Shown here: in pieces, positions 52,639 to 62,150 of the stretch | Layout: each line of letters starts with the position of its first letter | Position numbering within the stretch: position 1 is the stretch's first letter | Assembly (NCBI GenBank): GCA_041664345.1 | Contig: JBAYKX010000021.1 | Location: forward strand, 1-64,000 | Direction: 5' to 3' | DNA from: GWE2-40-63 sp041664345 | Lineage (GTDB): Bacteria > Bacteroidota > Bacteroidia > Bacteroidales > SZUA-534 | Length of the DNA stretch: 64,000 nucleotides | Program-made: the position numbers and the translations under genes | Notes under the pieces: model-generated | Database searches by the model: none | What the model was told of the DNA's origin: nothing | The model's input: only the letters and a program-made list of their open reading frames with translations

Positions 52639-54411
52639 ATGAGAAAATTAAAATTATTAACCACAACATTTGGACTACTAGCTATTTCAAGTTTAGCTTC
52701 ATTGGCTTGTACCAATTTTTTGGTAACTAAAGGAGCCTCAGCCGATGGCTCAACCTTTATAAGCTATTCGGCCGATTCACATGTATTGTTTGGCGAATTG
52801 TATTTTTGGGCAGCAGCCGACCATACCCCCGGAACATTATTAAAAGTTTATGAATGGGATACCGGTAAATATATGGGGGAAATTCATCAGATAAACCACA
52901 CATATCAAGTAATTGGTAACATGAACGAACACCAGTTAACTATTGGCGAAACCACTTATACTGGGCGCGAAGAATTAATTGATACTACCGCAATTGTTGA
53001 CTACGCAAGCTTGATTTATATCACGCTGCAACGGGCAAAGAATGCCCGCGAAGCCATCAAAGTAATGGCTGAATTAGTTTCCAATTATGGATATGCCAGT
53101 TCCGGTGAATCATTTTCGATAGTTGATGCTAACGAAGCTTGGATTCTAGAAATGATTGGAAAAGGGAATGAGATGGTAAAATCGAAAGGTAAAACTGCTA
53201 CCCTTGTAAATAAAAACAAAGGTGCCGTTTGGGTAGCCCGCATGATTCCTGATGGTTATGTTGCAGGCCATGCCAACCAAGCCCGGATTACTACTTTTCC
53301 ATGGAATAATGATCCGACCTCTATTTCCAGTGAACAATTAGATAAGATTTTCGATAAAAATGTGACAACCGTTTATGCTGCTGATGTAATGACTTTAGCA
53401 AAAGCTAAAGGCTATATTAACGATAATATAACTCAGGAAAATTTCAGCTTTTCGGATACTTATGCACCGGTAACCTTCGGTGGTGCCCGCTTTTGCGAAA
53501 TAAGGGTTTGGGGTTTTTTTAACGATGTAAACCAAAGCATGGCGCAGTATTGGGATTACGTAAAAGGAAAAATAACCCACGATGATAATACCGGTTATGC
53601 TAACAATCGCATGCCTTTGTGGATTAAACCCGATAAAAAAATTACGGTGCATGATGTAATGAACAATATAAGAAATCATTTAGAAGGCACGGAATTAGAT
53701 ATGTCTAAAGATTTGGGTGCTGGTCCTTTTGGTGCTCCTTATCGCTGGCGTCCATTAACTTGGGAAGTTGATAGTATGACTTATTGCAATGAACGGGCCA
53801 CTGCAACCCAACAAACCGGCTTTTCATTTGTAGCGCAAATGCGCTCCTGGTTGCCTGATGAAATTGGCGGTATCTTTTGGTTTGGCGTTGACGATGTGGC
53901 AAGTTCAGTTTATACTCCCATCTATTGCAGTTCAACCAGAGTTCCTGAAAGTTTTAAAGTAGGTAATGGTGATATGATGACCTATTCAAAAACAGCTGCA
54001 TTTTGGACTTTTAACGAGGTTAGTAATTTGGCTTATACCCGGTATAACTCGATACATCCCGAAATTGAGGCCAAACAACAACAAATAGAACAAAAGTATA
54101 TCACTTATACTCCAGCTATTGATATGGCAGCTTCAGAACTATATAAAACTGACAAAACACTGGCCATTGAATTGTTAACAGACTACTCGGTAAATTCAGC
54201 CAATAAGTTGGTTAAAGACTGGCGTTCATTTTATGAGTACCTTTTTGTAAAATATATGGATGGTAATGTGAAAGAAAAAAGGGAGGTACCTGCCAATTAT
54301 AAATATGTAACCCCTAAATTGGAACAACCGGGTTATAATGAACAATGGAAAAAAGGTGTGGTAGAGGATACAAAGGACAAATTGTTGGTTCCTGCTGGTG
54401 GAGGTCATTAA
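52639..54411 (+). CDS. C69 family dipeptidase (PepD-like)
   Basis: C69 peptidases are Ntn hydrolases that become active when cleavage exposes an N-terminal cysteine. The 590-residue protein has a signal peptide (about 1-23), and the next residue is the cysteine of ACTNFLVTKGASADGST, so signal cleavage itself would create the nucleophile. Other family segments are FSIVDANEAWILEM (about 156-169) and MPLWIKPDKK. Periplasmic dipeptide degradation is the likely role. It ends at a terminator before rplS. Confidence 0.9.
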   Translation: MRKLKLLTTTFGLLAISSLASLACTNFLVTKGASADGSTFISYSADSHVLFGELYFWAAADHTPGTLLKVYEWDTGKYMGEIHQINHTYQVIGNMNEHQLTIGETTYTGREELIDTTAIVDYASLIYITLQRAKNAREAIKVMAELVSNYGYASSGESFSIVDANEAWILEMIGKGNEMVKSKGKTATLVNKNKGAVWVARMIPDGYVAGHANQARITTFPWNNDPTSISSEQLDKIFDKNVTTVYAADVMTLAKAKGYINDNITQENFSFSDTYAPVTFGGARFCEIRVWGFFNDVNQSMAQYWDYVKGKITHDDNTGYANNRMPLWIKPDKKITVHDVMNNIRNHLEGTELDMSKDLGAGPFGAPYRWRPLTWEVDSMTYCNERATATQQTGFSFVAQMRSWLPDEIGGIFWFGVDDVASSVYTPIYCSSTRVPESFKVGNGDMMTYSKTAAFWTFNEVSNLAYTRYNSIHPEIEAKQQQIEQKYITYTPAIDMAASELYKTDKTLAIELLTDYSVNSANKLVKDWRSFYEYLFVKYMDGNVKEKREVPANYKYVTPKLEQPGYNEQWKKGVVEDTKDKLLVPAGGGH

Positions 54412-54475
54412 TTTTGTTGATAAACCATCAAGGGTAGGAATAGAATAGATTTCAATGAGCTCTTACTAAAAATAG

Positions 54476-54508
54476 AAAATGTTGGGTTTTCCAACATTTT
54501 TTATTTTT
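54476..54508 (+). terminator. Intrinsic terminator after the C69 dipeptidase gene
   Basis: A stem of aaaatgttgg (54476-54485) with ccaacatttt (54491-54500), a 5-base loop and a T-rich tail. Confidence 0.85.
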
Positions 54509-54545
54509 AATAGCACCCGAAATTCTTTATTTACAAAATTAATAT

Positions 54546-54553
54546 TACTTTTG
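54546..54553 (+). promoter_or_regulatory. Candidate -7 element for rplS
   Basis: Tacttttg matches TAnnTTTG exactly, 85 bp before the rplS ATG. The -33 region has only TTTA-like sequence at a short distance. Confidence 0.5.
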
Positions 54554-54637
54554 CGGCAAATCTGTACGTAATCTCTTTCAGTTGACATTGAGCCTGATAC
54601 ATTACGTTCATAACGTTAAATTATAAAAAATACCAAG

Positions 54638-54985
54638 ATGGATTTAATGAAAGTTGTTGAGAATGAATTGGCTGGACAAAATCAAATACCAGAATTTGGA
54701 GCAGGAGATACTATTACTGTTCATTATAAAATTCGTGAAGGTAACAAAGAGCGGATTCAGCAATACCGTGGTATTGTAATTCAGAAAAAAGGCACCGGAA
54801 TGACCAAAACATTTACTGTTCGTAAGGTGTCAGGTAATATTGGAGTTGAAAGGATTTTCCCTATTACATCACCTTTTATCGAGAAAATTGAAGTAAATAA
54901 AATGGGGCATGTTCGTCGTGCACGTATTTATTACTTGCGTGATTTAACCGGTAAAAAAGCACGGATTAAAGAAAAACGGGTGTAA
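54638..54985 (+). CDS. rplS: 50S ribosomal protein L19
   Basis: L19 lies at the 30S-50S interface. The 115-residue protein has FGAGDTITVHYKIREGNKERIQ (about 21-42), FPITSPFIEKIEV and the C-terminal RRARIYYLRDLTGKKARIKE, all diagnostic. It is a single-gene unit bounded by terminators. Confidence 0.98.
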   Translation: MDLMKVVENELAGQNQIPEFGAGDTITVHYKIREGNKERIQQYRGIVIQKKGTGMTKTFTVRKVSGNIGVERIFPITSPFIEKIEVNKMGHVRRARIYYLRDLTGKKARIKEKRV

Positions 54986-55004
54986 ACTCTCACATACGAT
55001 AATT

Positions 55005-55037
55005 AAAAAGGCTGTTCTCCCAAGGAACAGCCTTTTT
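55005..55037 (+). terminator. Strong intrinsic terminator after rplS
   Basis: A perfect 13-bp stem, aaaaaggctgttc (55005-55017) with gaacagccttttt (55025-55037), and a 7-base loop. The A and T ends also allow termination of the convergent hemerythrin transcript. Confidence 0.9.
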
Positions 55038-55109
55038 ACTTTTTAATGCCTAGTTGTGATTATTTGCAATACTTTATATGCTATAACTTCTTTCAAATTG
55101 ATTTGAATA

Positions 55110-55508
55110 CTACATTCCATTCTCTTTAAAAACAGGGATGTATTTTTTATCAACTTCGGAAAAATGGTGGAACAACCACTTTTTGATAGATTCCATGGTG
55201 TTATCCAAGAACTTAACTTTATTAGCGGCATAATCAATTTGGAATTGCGATAGGGTTTTAAGAAAAAGTTTATGGTCGGCTGAATGTTCTTTGGCAAACT
55301 CAAAATTGAATTTTTCAAGATAGTTTTCTTCGTTTCCAAAATGATAGGAAGCAAAATCCATAAAGCTGCGGATGTTTTCTTTTATTTCTTTTTTATTCTT
55401 ATCGAATTTGAAGGATGCATACATTTGATTTGCTAAAGTAATTAGCTGTTTGTGTTGTGCATCCATTTCCGCAATTCCTGTTTCAAATGCTGGAACCCAA
55501 TCCAACAA
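55110..55508 (-). CDS. Bacteriohemerythrin domain protein, non-ATG start or fused to the upstream sensor
   Basis: Hemerythrins bind oxygen at a di-iron site. The region has all expected ligand segments: DAQHKQL, YHFGNEENYLEKF, EHSADHKLF and WLFHHFSEVDKKY. The domain begins at LLDWVPAFETG, as usual, but there is no in-frame ATG: the only starts near it are two TTG codons (55508 and 55505). Upstream the same frame is open for 32 codons back to the TAA (55607-55605) that ends the sensor gene. So it is either a TTG-initiated protein of 132 residues or the C-terminal domain of a longer sensor protein cut by one stop codon. Confidence 0.75.
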   Translation of the reverse strand: MLDWVPAFETGIAEMDAQHKQLITLANQMYASFKFDKNKKEIKENIRSFMDFASYHFGNEENYLEKFNFEFAKEHSADHKLFLKTLSQFQIDYAANKVKFLDNTMESIKKWLFHHFSEVDKKYIPVFKENGM

Positions 55509-55604
55509 ATTGTCATGGGAACCTTTAATTAGAATATCTGGACTATCAGTCTTTATTATGGTTGAATCACTTACTTCAGTAATTTTCTCTACTTTATTTT
55601 TTTT

Positions 55605-58037
55605 TTATTCGGTTAATTGATTTTGTAACTCATTCAAACGGTTTTGATATTCACTAAGTAATAACTTTTCCTTTTTAATTTCAATCTCCTGTCCAATCAT
55701 TTGCTGTTCCTTAAGCTTTTGCCCGGTTATGTCAAAACCAATTTTAAGAATCTTGTATGGTTTGTCATCATGTTGTCCTGTTATTGGTGTGTAAGTCTCT
55801 TCTACCCAAAATTCCTTATTGTTTATTAAAATCCTATTAACTTCTTTCTTTTGTACACCTCTGCGTAAATCGCCCCAGAATAAGTTATAGTTCGCTTTCA
55901 TTTCAGGGGTAAAGTCAAATCCTTGGGAGTGTTTTTGACCCAGTATTTTATCTTGAGATATTCCAAGCATTTCGGCATATTTTTGGTTGCAACTTAATAC
56001 CGTACCCTCTAAATCATATTCAACAATAAAGGCCGTAGTACCCAATGCTTTAACAATTCCGGCCATTTCAAATTCACGGCGGGCTGCTTCTTCTTGGGTA
56101 GCCTGAAGTTCTTCCAAATTTTGTCGCATTTCTTCTTCTTGCGAAGCCAATTCTTCTGATTGACTTTTTGATTGCTCCAATAATTTGGTGGTTTTTTCAT
56201 TAACTTTTACTGCGGCAATTGTTGAAGCAATGCTTTCTCCAAGCTTTTCAATAAATTCAATCTGGTGTTTTTCAATTGGATGGAACGATGCCAATTCAAT
56301 AACTCCAAATGATTCATCATTCAGAATTAATGGAACAAGTAATAAAGCTCTAGGGTTTGCCGTTCCCATACCTGAAGTAATCTGAATATAATTTTTTGGA
56401 ATATCAGTCATGTAAATGGTCTTTTTTTCAAAGGCACACCTTCCAACCAATTCCTCACCGATTTCTACTTGTTTTTTAAGAAATTTATCCCTTCCATAAG
56501 CAATAGCTGACTTTAATTCAAGCATTATTTGATTTTCGTTTGAATCATCAATAACAAAAAGCGCCCCTTGATTAACATCCAAGTAATTAATTAAATTACT
56601 CAATATATTGAACGATAATTCTTCAATATTTCTTGAATTGGTTCTTAAAATTTCACTGAATTTTGCCAAACCATGCGTTGACCAATTTAATTTCTCATCT
56701 TCAATTTTTCGCTTTATATCTTCTTCATCAGCATGTTTTAAGCTTTTACGCATTTCAATCAATGAATTTCCCAATACATCCTTGTCACTAAGTGGATTAA
56801 ATTCTGCATTCAAATTACCTTTTCCAATTTGGTCGGCAAAATTGGAAGTTTTATTAAGCCCTGCTTTCAACTGATTGACGGAATTGGCCATAAGTTCCAT
56901 TTCATCTCCGGTTGATATAGTTAAATCTTCAATTCCCTCAATATCACCAATGGATAATTTTTCCAATATATTGGTAGTCTTTTTTAACGAAAAACTTAAG
57001 TTCCGTGCAATTATAAAAATAATAAAAGATAGCGCCAGCAAGCCAAGAAATGCAACAAGTATTGATATTGCTTGTATTTTATTGGCATCAACTAATACTT
57101 GATTAGCAGGTATAATTAATCCAAGTCCCCAAGGAGCATTCAATTCTCCTATTTGAATGGGGACAAGAGCTAGTAAAACCCGTTGATTTTTAGTGTCATT
57201 AACCCAATAAACTCCTCGCTCCCCCTTTCTTATTAATTGTGAAAGATTTATCTGATTTTCATATTCGGGATAGTTTCCACTTACTGATTTCCCGACTAAA
57301 TCTGCCTTATGGTGACCAACAAAAACACCTTCATTTGAAACTAAGAATGCTGTTGTGTTTTTATAAGGTTCTATTTGGGAAACCAGTTTCTGAAATTTTT
57401 CCATTAAAATATCAGCAGCTACAATGCCAGCAAATTGATTGTTGCGGAAAATAGGGGAGGATAGACTGGTCATGAATTTTTTTTCTTCCGATTCTTCTAT
57501 AAATTCATCCCAATAGGGCTCCCAAATCATATCGCAAGCCAATGCTTTAATTTGCAGATACCTTTCGCTATCGCCATCCATACTTCTTAAACTAGTACTT
57601 TTTTGAATTTGTCCGTTCTGCTTAAACACCGTAACCGCATATCTCCCATAGTCATTTGTCCAATTTGGATCAAATTGTTTGAGTTCCCAACTATCCCAAA
57701 GTTTATAAAAATCAGGGTTTTGTTCAAAAACCTTAAAGTACATTTTTATAAATAACTCTTTCCATTCCGACTCTTCCATACCGTCATAAACTGAAAATGC
57801 TTCGGCCAATGTGCTTAAGACAGTCATCTTTTTCGACAGATCTTTTTCAATCATTATGGCATAGCCATCACCTACTTTTGAAACGTATTTTTCAGCATCT
57901 GTTATGGCTAACTGACGTGTTCTATAACTGATAAAACCAAATACGAATGAAAAAATTACAATGGAAGTTGATAAGATATAAATCAACATTTTGGCATTAA
58001 TACTCATTTTTAGTTTCATGAAACAGCCTATTTTCAA
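55605..58037 (-). CDS. Membrane sensor with Cache, HAMP, GAF and PAS domains
   Basis: This is a transmembrane sensory protein of 810 residues. Two membrane helices (about 15-38 and 325-347) frame a periplasmic double-Cache-like domain (about 45-315; WEPYWDEFIEESEEKKFMTSLSSPI region). A HAMP-like region (about 350-440), a GAF domain (about 480-625; NQGALFVIDDSN, FGVIELASF), a coiled coil (about 630-665) and a PAS domain (about 670-775) follow. There is no histidine kinase, GGDEF or methyl-accepting domain. After its TAA the same frame leads into the hemerythrin domain. Start could also be the Met at residue 7 or 11. Confidence 0.85.
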   Translation of the reverse strand: MKIGCFMKLKMSINAKMLIYILSTSIVIFSFVFGFISYRTRQLAITDAEKYVSKVGDGYAIMIEKDLSKKMTVLSTLAEAFSVYDGMEESEWKELFIKMYFKVFEQNPDFYKLWDSWELKQFDPNWTNDYGRYAVTVFKQNGQIQKSTSLRSMDGDSERYLQIKALACDMIWEPYWDEFIEESEEKKFMTSLSSPIFRNNQFAGIVAADILMEKFQKLVSQIEPYKNTTAFLVSNEGVFVGHHKADLVGKSVSGNYPEYENQINLSQLIRKGERGVYWVNDTKNQRVLLALVPIQIGELNAPWGLGLIIPANQVLVDANKIQAISILVAFLGLLALSFIIFIIARNLSFSLKKTTNILEKLSIGDIEGIEDLTISTGDEMELMANSVNQLKAGLNKTSNFADQIGKGNLNAEFNPLSDKDVLGNSLIEMRKSLKHADEEDIKRKIEDEKLNWSTHGLAKFSEILRTNSRNIEELSFNILSNLINYLDVNQGALFVIDDSNENQIMLELKSAIAYGRDKFLKKQVEIGEELVGRCAFEKKTIYMTDIPKNYIQITSGMGTANPRALLLVPLILNDESFGVIELASFHPIEKHQIEFIEKLGESIASTIAAVKVNEKTTKLLEQSKSQSEELASQEEEMRQNLEELQATQEEAARREFEMAGIVKALGTTAFIVEYDLEGTVLSCNQKYAEMLGISQDKILGQKHSQGFDFTPEMKANYNLFWGDLRRGVQKKEVNRILINNKEFWVEETYTPITGQHDDKPYKILKIGFDITGQKLKEQQMIGQEIEIKKEKLLLSEYQNRLNELQNQLTE

Positions 58038-58107
58038 TTTAGGATGCTATAATACAAAAAAAATGGGGTATTAAAAAACAATCTGTTTTAAAAGAATAAA
58101 GCTATAA

Positions 58108-58143
58108 AACAGGCAAGCTAATCATTGGACTAGCTTGCTTGTT
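58108..58143 (-). terminator. Terminator after clpB
   Basis: The stem aacaggcaagcta (58108-58120) with tagcttgcttgtt (58131-58143) has one G-T pair in 13 bp and a 10-base loop. Read on the minus strand it follows the clpB stop within 4 bp and ends in a T-rich stretch. Confidence 0.75.
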
Positions 58144-58146
58144 AAA

Positions 58147-60738
58147 TTATTTATTGATAAATATTAATCCGTGCATGCCAACATCTATTAATATCGTATC
58201 TTCATTCTTAATTTCTTCAGCAATAATTGATTTTGAAAGTTCATTTAAAATGCTCTTTTGCATAAGCCGTTTCAAGGGTCGGGCTCCAAATGTTGGGTCG
58301 TATCCTTCATTAGCCAGCCATTCAATAGCTTCTGAAGTTATTTCAATTTTAATCCGGCTTTTTAATAGGCGTTGTTGAATAATCTTAAATTGTAGGTTCA
58401 CAATTTCTTTTATTTCGCTCTTTAATAAAGGGGTAAACATGATTATTTCATCAATTCTATTCAAAAATTCGGATTTAATTGCTTGTCGAAGCAATTCATA
58501 CAACTTACGCCGGGTTTTTTCCAATAGTTCTTCCCTGTTTTTTTGATTTAAATTTTCTAATTCAGTTTGAATTAACTGTGAACCTATATTCGATGTCATT
58601 ATAATAAGGGTATTTTTAAAATTTACCATTCTACCTTTATTATCTGTCAACCGCCCATCATCTAATACTTGCAACAGGATATTGAATACATCGGGATGAG
58701 CTTTTTCAATTTCATCGAGCAAAATAACTGAATAAGGCTTATGCCGAACAGCTTCTGTTAATTGACCTCCTTCATCGTAACCAACATATCCTGGAGGGGC
58801 ACCAATGAGTCGGGAAACGGAATGCCTTTCTTGATATTCCGACATGTCGATGCGGGTTATATAGTTCTCATCATCAAATAGAAATTCAGCCAAGGCTTTA
58901 GCCAGTTCTGTTTTTCCAACACCCGTGGTTCCTAAAAAAATAAAGGATCCTATGGGCCTGTTTTCATCCTGCAGTCCAGCTCTGCTTCGTCGCACAGCAT
59001 CAGATATAGCTATAATTGCTTCATTTTGACCAACCACTCTTTTATGAAGTTCGAATTCAAGATTGAGAATTTTTTCTTTTTCCGACTTGAGCATTTTGGT
59101 AACAGGTATTTTAGTCCAACGGCCTACTACTTCAGCAATATCTTCTGCCGAAACTTCTTCTTGAATCATTGCTTCGCCTGCTTGCATTAAATGTAATTCC
59201 TCTTTAAGCTTTTGAATCTGTTTTTCCGATTCTTGAATTTTTCCGTACCTAATTTCTGCCACTTTTCCGTAATCTCCATTTCGCTCTGCTTGTTCGGCTT
59301 CTAATTTTAAATCTTCAATCAATTTTTTATTTTGTTGCAAGGTATTTATTACCATCTTTTCAGCTTCCCATTTAGCTTTTTTGGAATTATATTCTTGAGT
59401 TAATTCGGCTAATTCTTTTTTTATGGATTCCATTTTTGAAGAATTTCCTTCCCGTTTAATGGCTTCCCTTTCAATTTCTAATTGCATAATATTTCTGGAG
59501 AGTTCATCTATTATCTCTGGAACTGAATTCATTTCCAATCGAAGCTTGGATGCCGCTTCATCAATTAAATCAATAGCTTTATCGGGTAAAAACCTATCAG
59601 TTATGTATCGGTGCGATAGTTCAGCCGCAGCAATCAGCGCATCATCAGTTATACGAACTCTATGGTGTGTCTCGTAACGTTCCTTCAAACCTCGCAAAAT
59701 TGAAATGGTTGAAGGAATGTCTGGTTCATCAATCATTACTACTTGAAACCGTCGTTCCAATGCTTTATCTTTCTCAAAATATTTTTGGTATTCGTTTATT
59801 GTTGTTGCTCCAATAGCACGCAATTCACCTCTGGCTAATGCCGGTTTTAAAATATTCGCAGCATCCATGGCACCTTCGCTTTTCCCAGCACCTACAAGTG
59901 TATGTATCTCATCAATAAATAAAATAATGTCACCATTCGAGTTAATTACCTCATTTATTACTGCTTTTAACCGTTCTTCAAATTCTCCTTTATATTTCGC
60001 TCCGGCAATTAATGAACCCATATCCAATGAGAAAATCTTTTTGGTAATTAAGTTTTCAGGAACATCTCTATTTATAATTCGGCGTGCAATTCCCTCGGCA
60101 ATAGCTGTTTTTCCAACACCAGGCTCACCAATTAAAATTGGATTGTTCTTGGTTCGTCTGCTTAAAATCTGAAGTATCCGGCGTATCTCATCATCCCGGC
60201 CAATAACTGGATCTAATTTTCCATTCAAGGCTAATTCATTCAAATTTAAGGCATACCGATTCAATGAATCATAACCATTTTCGGCGGTTTGGCTTTCTAC
60301 TTTTTGTCCTTTTGTTAGCTCTTCTGTTATTTTCTCAATTGATTTCTTTGATATCCCTTGGTCAATCAAAAATTTAGTAATCTGATCATTGGGTTCAAAA
60401 AGACTTTTCCAGATATGCTCCACCGATACAAACTTATCTCCTTTGTTATTAGCAATTATCTGAGCATTGTTCAATACAGTATTGGCTTCATTTGATAGAT
60501 AGGGTGATGCTCCCGTAACTTTAGGATACGATTGAATAATTCGATCAAGAATCGTCGCAAAACTAGTTTCATTGATGGAATGCTTTTTAAGAATAAATTG
60601 AGATATATTTTTTTCAACCTCTAATAAGCTCTTCAACAAGTGCCCTGTTTCAATAGCTTGATTGCTATTATTTTGTGCAATTAGGAAGGCATTTTCAATG
60701 GCTTCTTGCGCTTTTATTGTATAATTATTTAAGTTCAT
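58147..60738 (-). CDS. clpB: ATP-dependent disaggregase ClpB
   Basis: ClpB works with DnaK to pull proteins out of aggregates. The 863-residue protein has the N-terminal Clp domain (about 1-145) and a first AAA module with GEPGVGKTAIAEG (about 205) and LFIDEIHTLVGAG. The long coiled-coil middle domain (about 405-520) is the mark of ClpB against ClpA/C. The second AAA module has GTTGVGKTELAKAL (about 605) and a C-terminal GARPLKRLMQ. Two 13-bp direct repeats lie 60-100 bp upstream and may be operator sites. Complete. Confidence 0.97.
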   Translation of the reverse strand: MNLNNYTIKAQEAIENAFLIAQNNSNQAIETGHLLKSLLEVEKNISQFILKKHSINETSFATILDRIIQSYPKVTGASPYLSNEANTVLNNAQIIANNKGDKFVSVEHIWKSLFEPNDQITKFLIDQGISKKSIEKITEELTKGQKVESQTAENGYDSLNRYALNLNELALNGKLDPVIGRDDEIRRILQILSRRTKNNPILIGEPGVGKTAIAEGIARRIINRDVPENLITKKIFSLDMGSLIAGAKYKGEFEERLKAVINEVINSNGDIILFIDEIHTLVGAGKSEGAMDAANILKPALARGELRAIGATTINEYQKYFEKDKALERRFQVVMIDEPDIPSTISILRGLKERYETHHRVRITDDALIAAAELSHRYITDRFLPDKAIDLIDEAASKLRLEMNSVPEIIDELSRNIMQLEIEREAIKREGNSSKMESIKKELAELTQEYNSKKAKWEAEKMVINTLQQNKKLIEDLKLEAEQAERNGDYGKVAEIRYGKIQESEKQIQKLKEELHLMQAGEAMIQEEVSAEDIAEVVGRWTKIPVTKMLKSEKEKILNLEFELHKRVVGQNEAIIAISDAVRRSRAGLQDENRPIGSFIFLGTTGVGKTELAKALAEFLFDDENYITRIDMSEYQERHSVSRLIGAPPGYVGYDEGGQLTEAVRHKPYSVILLDEIEKAHPDVFNILLQVLDDGRLTDNKGRMVNFKNTLIIMTSNIGSQLIQTELENLNQKNREELLEKTRRKLYELLRQAIKSEFLNRIDEIIMFTPLLKSEIKEIVNLQFKIIQQRLLKSRIKIEITSEAIEWLANEGYDPTFGARPLKRLMQKSILNELSKSIIAEEIKNEDTILIDVGMHGLIFINK

Positions 60739-60795
60739 AATTTTGATATTTTAATCGTTTATAAGGATCAATTTATTTGCCAGCAGGCAAAATAT

Positions 60796-60840
60796 GTTAT
60801 TTTGGCATTTAAAATTACTCAAATAAGGTTATTTTGGCAT
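60796..60840 (-). promoter_or_regulatory. Tandem 13-bp direct repeats upstream of clpB
   Basis: The sequence gttattttggcat occurs at 60796-60808 and 60828-60840, a spacing of 32 bp or about three helical turns. On the minus strand (atgccaaaataac) it lies 58-102 bp before the clpB ATG. Two same-phase copies suggest a regulator binding site; the protein is unknown. Confidence 0.55.
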
Positions 60841-60982
60841 GTTAAAAAGCATACATATTAAAAATATTTGTAAGGTATTAATAATTAGTCGCTTAGGATA
60901 TTTCATTTTGCTATTTACCTCATTTATAGATAATTTGCATTTAAATTAATGGATATAATAATCTTTTTCTGGTAAAAAAAAA

Positions 60983-60990
60983 TATATTTG
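60983..60990 (+). promoter_or_regulatory. Candidate -7 element just before the second M23 gene
   Basis: Tatatttg matches TAnnTTTG and ends 6 bp before the ATG at 60996, which would make the transcript nearly leaderless. No proper -33 box is seen. Confidence 0.3.
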
Positions 60991-60995
60991 CATTC

Positions 60996-61970
60996 ATGAA
61001 AAAATTTATAAATCGAAATAAGTACACTTTAAATACCGAATCACTAGTTTTTGAAAAGGATAGATCCTCAGCAAAACTGGTAATTCTTACGATTCTTAAA
61101 TATGTTTCAGTAGGTTCAATTCTTGGATTAACATTTTGGTTCTTTTCAATGACGGGTTTTATTAGTTCTCCAAAAAATAGACTCTTTGAAAAAAGTAATT
61201 CAAAATTAATTTCTGAAGTTGTTGTTTTAACTGCAAAATTTGACACTATTTCTTCATTTCTAAATAAAACACAAAATAAGGACGATAATTTTTACCGGGT
61301 AATTTCACATATTAATCCAATTCCTGTTTCCATTAGGAAAGCTGGATTTGGAGGTACCAACAAATATTCAAATTTAGAAGGATATACTTTTAGTAATTTA
61401 TTAATTAATGCCAGCAAAAAAAGTGATATACTTTTAAACCAATTGCATATTCAGTCAAAATCGTTTGATACCATAATTTACCTCGCTAAAAACCTAAATG
61501 ATAGCCTGCTTTCAGCTCCAGGTATTGCTCCGGTAGCACCAAATGATTATTTAACTATATCATCAGGTTTTGGATTGAGAATTCATCCAATAACAAAAAG
61601 GCTTCAAGGGCATGATGGAATTGATTTTGCAGCAAACATTGGAAATCCAATTCGTTCAACCGGAAATGGAATAGTTACTACAGCGGATAAGAATTACAAT
61701 GGTTATGGTAATTATGTTGTTATTAACCATGGATATGGTTTTACTACTTTGTATGCTCACATGAGTAAATTATATGTGAAAAAAGGAGATACTATTCAGC
61801 GTGGACAAATAATTGGTGCTATAGGAAATACGGGTTCTTCAACAGGTCCCCATTTGCATTATGAGGTTATAGTTAATGGAGCTAAAAAGAATCCAATCAA
61901 TTTTTATATTGATGATCTTAGCGATGAAGAATATTCAGAAATGACTCAATTATTCTCTTCAAATAATTAG
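60996..61970 (+). CDS. Membrane-anchored M23 family metallopeptidase
   Basis: This 324-residue protein has one N-terminal membrane helix (about 32-52), a helical linker (about 65-180) and a C-terminal LytM domain (about 190-310). The zinc ligands are in HDGIDFAA (His, Asp) and in GPHLHYEV (HLH). Such proteins cut peptidoglycan peptides during growth, or act in division. It is divergent from clpB, and its TAG stop lies inside an 11-bp sequence repeated at the MATE gene end. Confidence 0.92.
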   Translation: MKKFINRNKYTLNTESLVFEKDRSSAKLVILTILKYVSVGSILGLTFWFFSMTGFISSPKNRLFEKSNSKLISEVVVLTAKFDTISSFLNKTQNKDDNFYRVISHINPIPVSIRKAGFGGTNKYSNLEGYTFSNLLINASKKSDILLNQLHIQSKSFDTIIYLAKNLNDSLLSAPGIAPVAPNDYLTISSGFGLRIHPITKRLQGHDGIDFAANIGNPIRSTGNGIVTTADKNYNGYGNYVVINHGYGFTTLYAHMSKLYVKKGDTIQRGQIIGAIGNTGSSTGPHLHYEVIVNGAKKNPINFYIDDLSDEEYSEMTQLFSSNN

Positions 61971-61987
61971 GTAATACCCAAATTGAG

Positions 61988-62150
61988 AGATTTGCTATTG
62001 CAAATCTGCTCAATCGACTGAACAATTGTAAGTTTTCACAAATTTTTTAAAGCGAAAATTTGTGAAAAGCAACAATTTATAGGTCGGGGTTATACCTAAG
62101 TAAAGCGCTTTTTCCCCCGAGGACTAGGGGTCAAACCGCTAAACTTAGGT
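61988..62150. repeat. Island of three consecutive hairpins between M23 and MATE genes
   Basis: Hairpin 1: agatttgc/gcaaatct around tatt (61988-62007). Hairpin 2: a perfect 14-bp stem, ttttcacaaatttt (62033-62046) with aaaatttgtgaaaa (62055-62068), plus an outer aattgt/acaatt pair. Hairpin 3: nested acctaagt/acttaggt, agcg/cgct and cccc/gggg pairs (62094-62150). The island is framed by direct repeats ttaggtaatac at 61968-61978 and 62145-62155. Confidence 0.8.
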
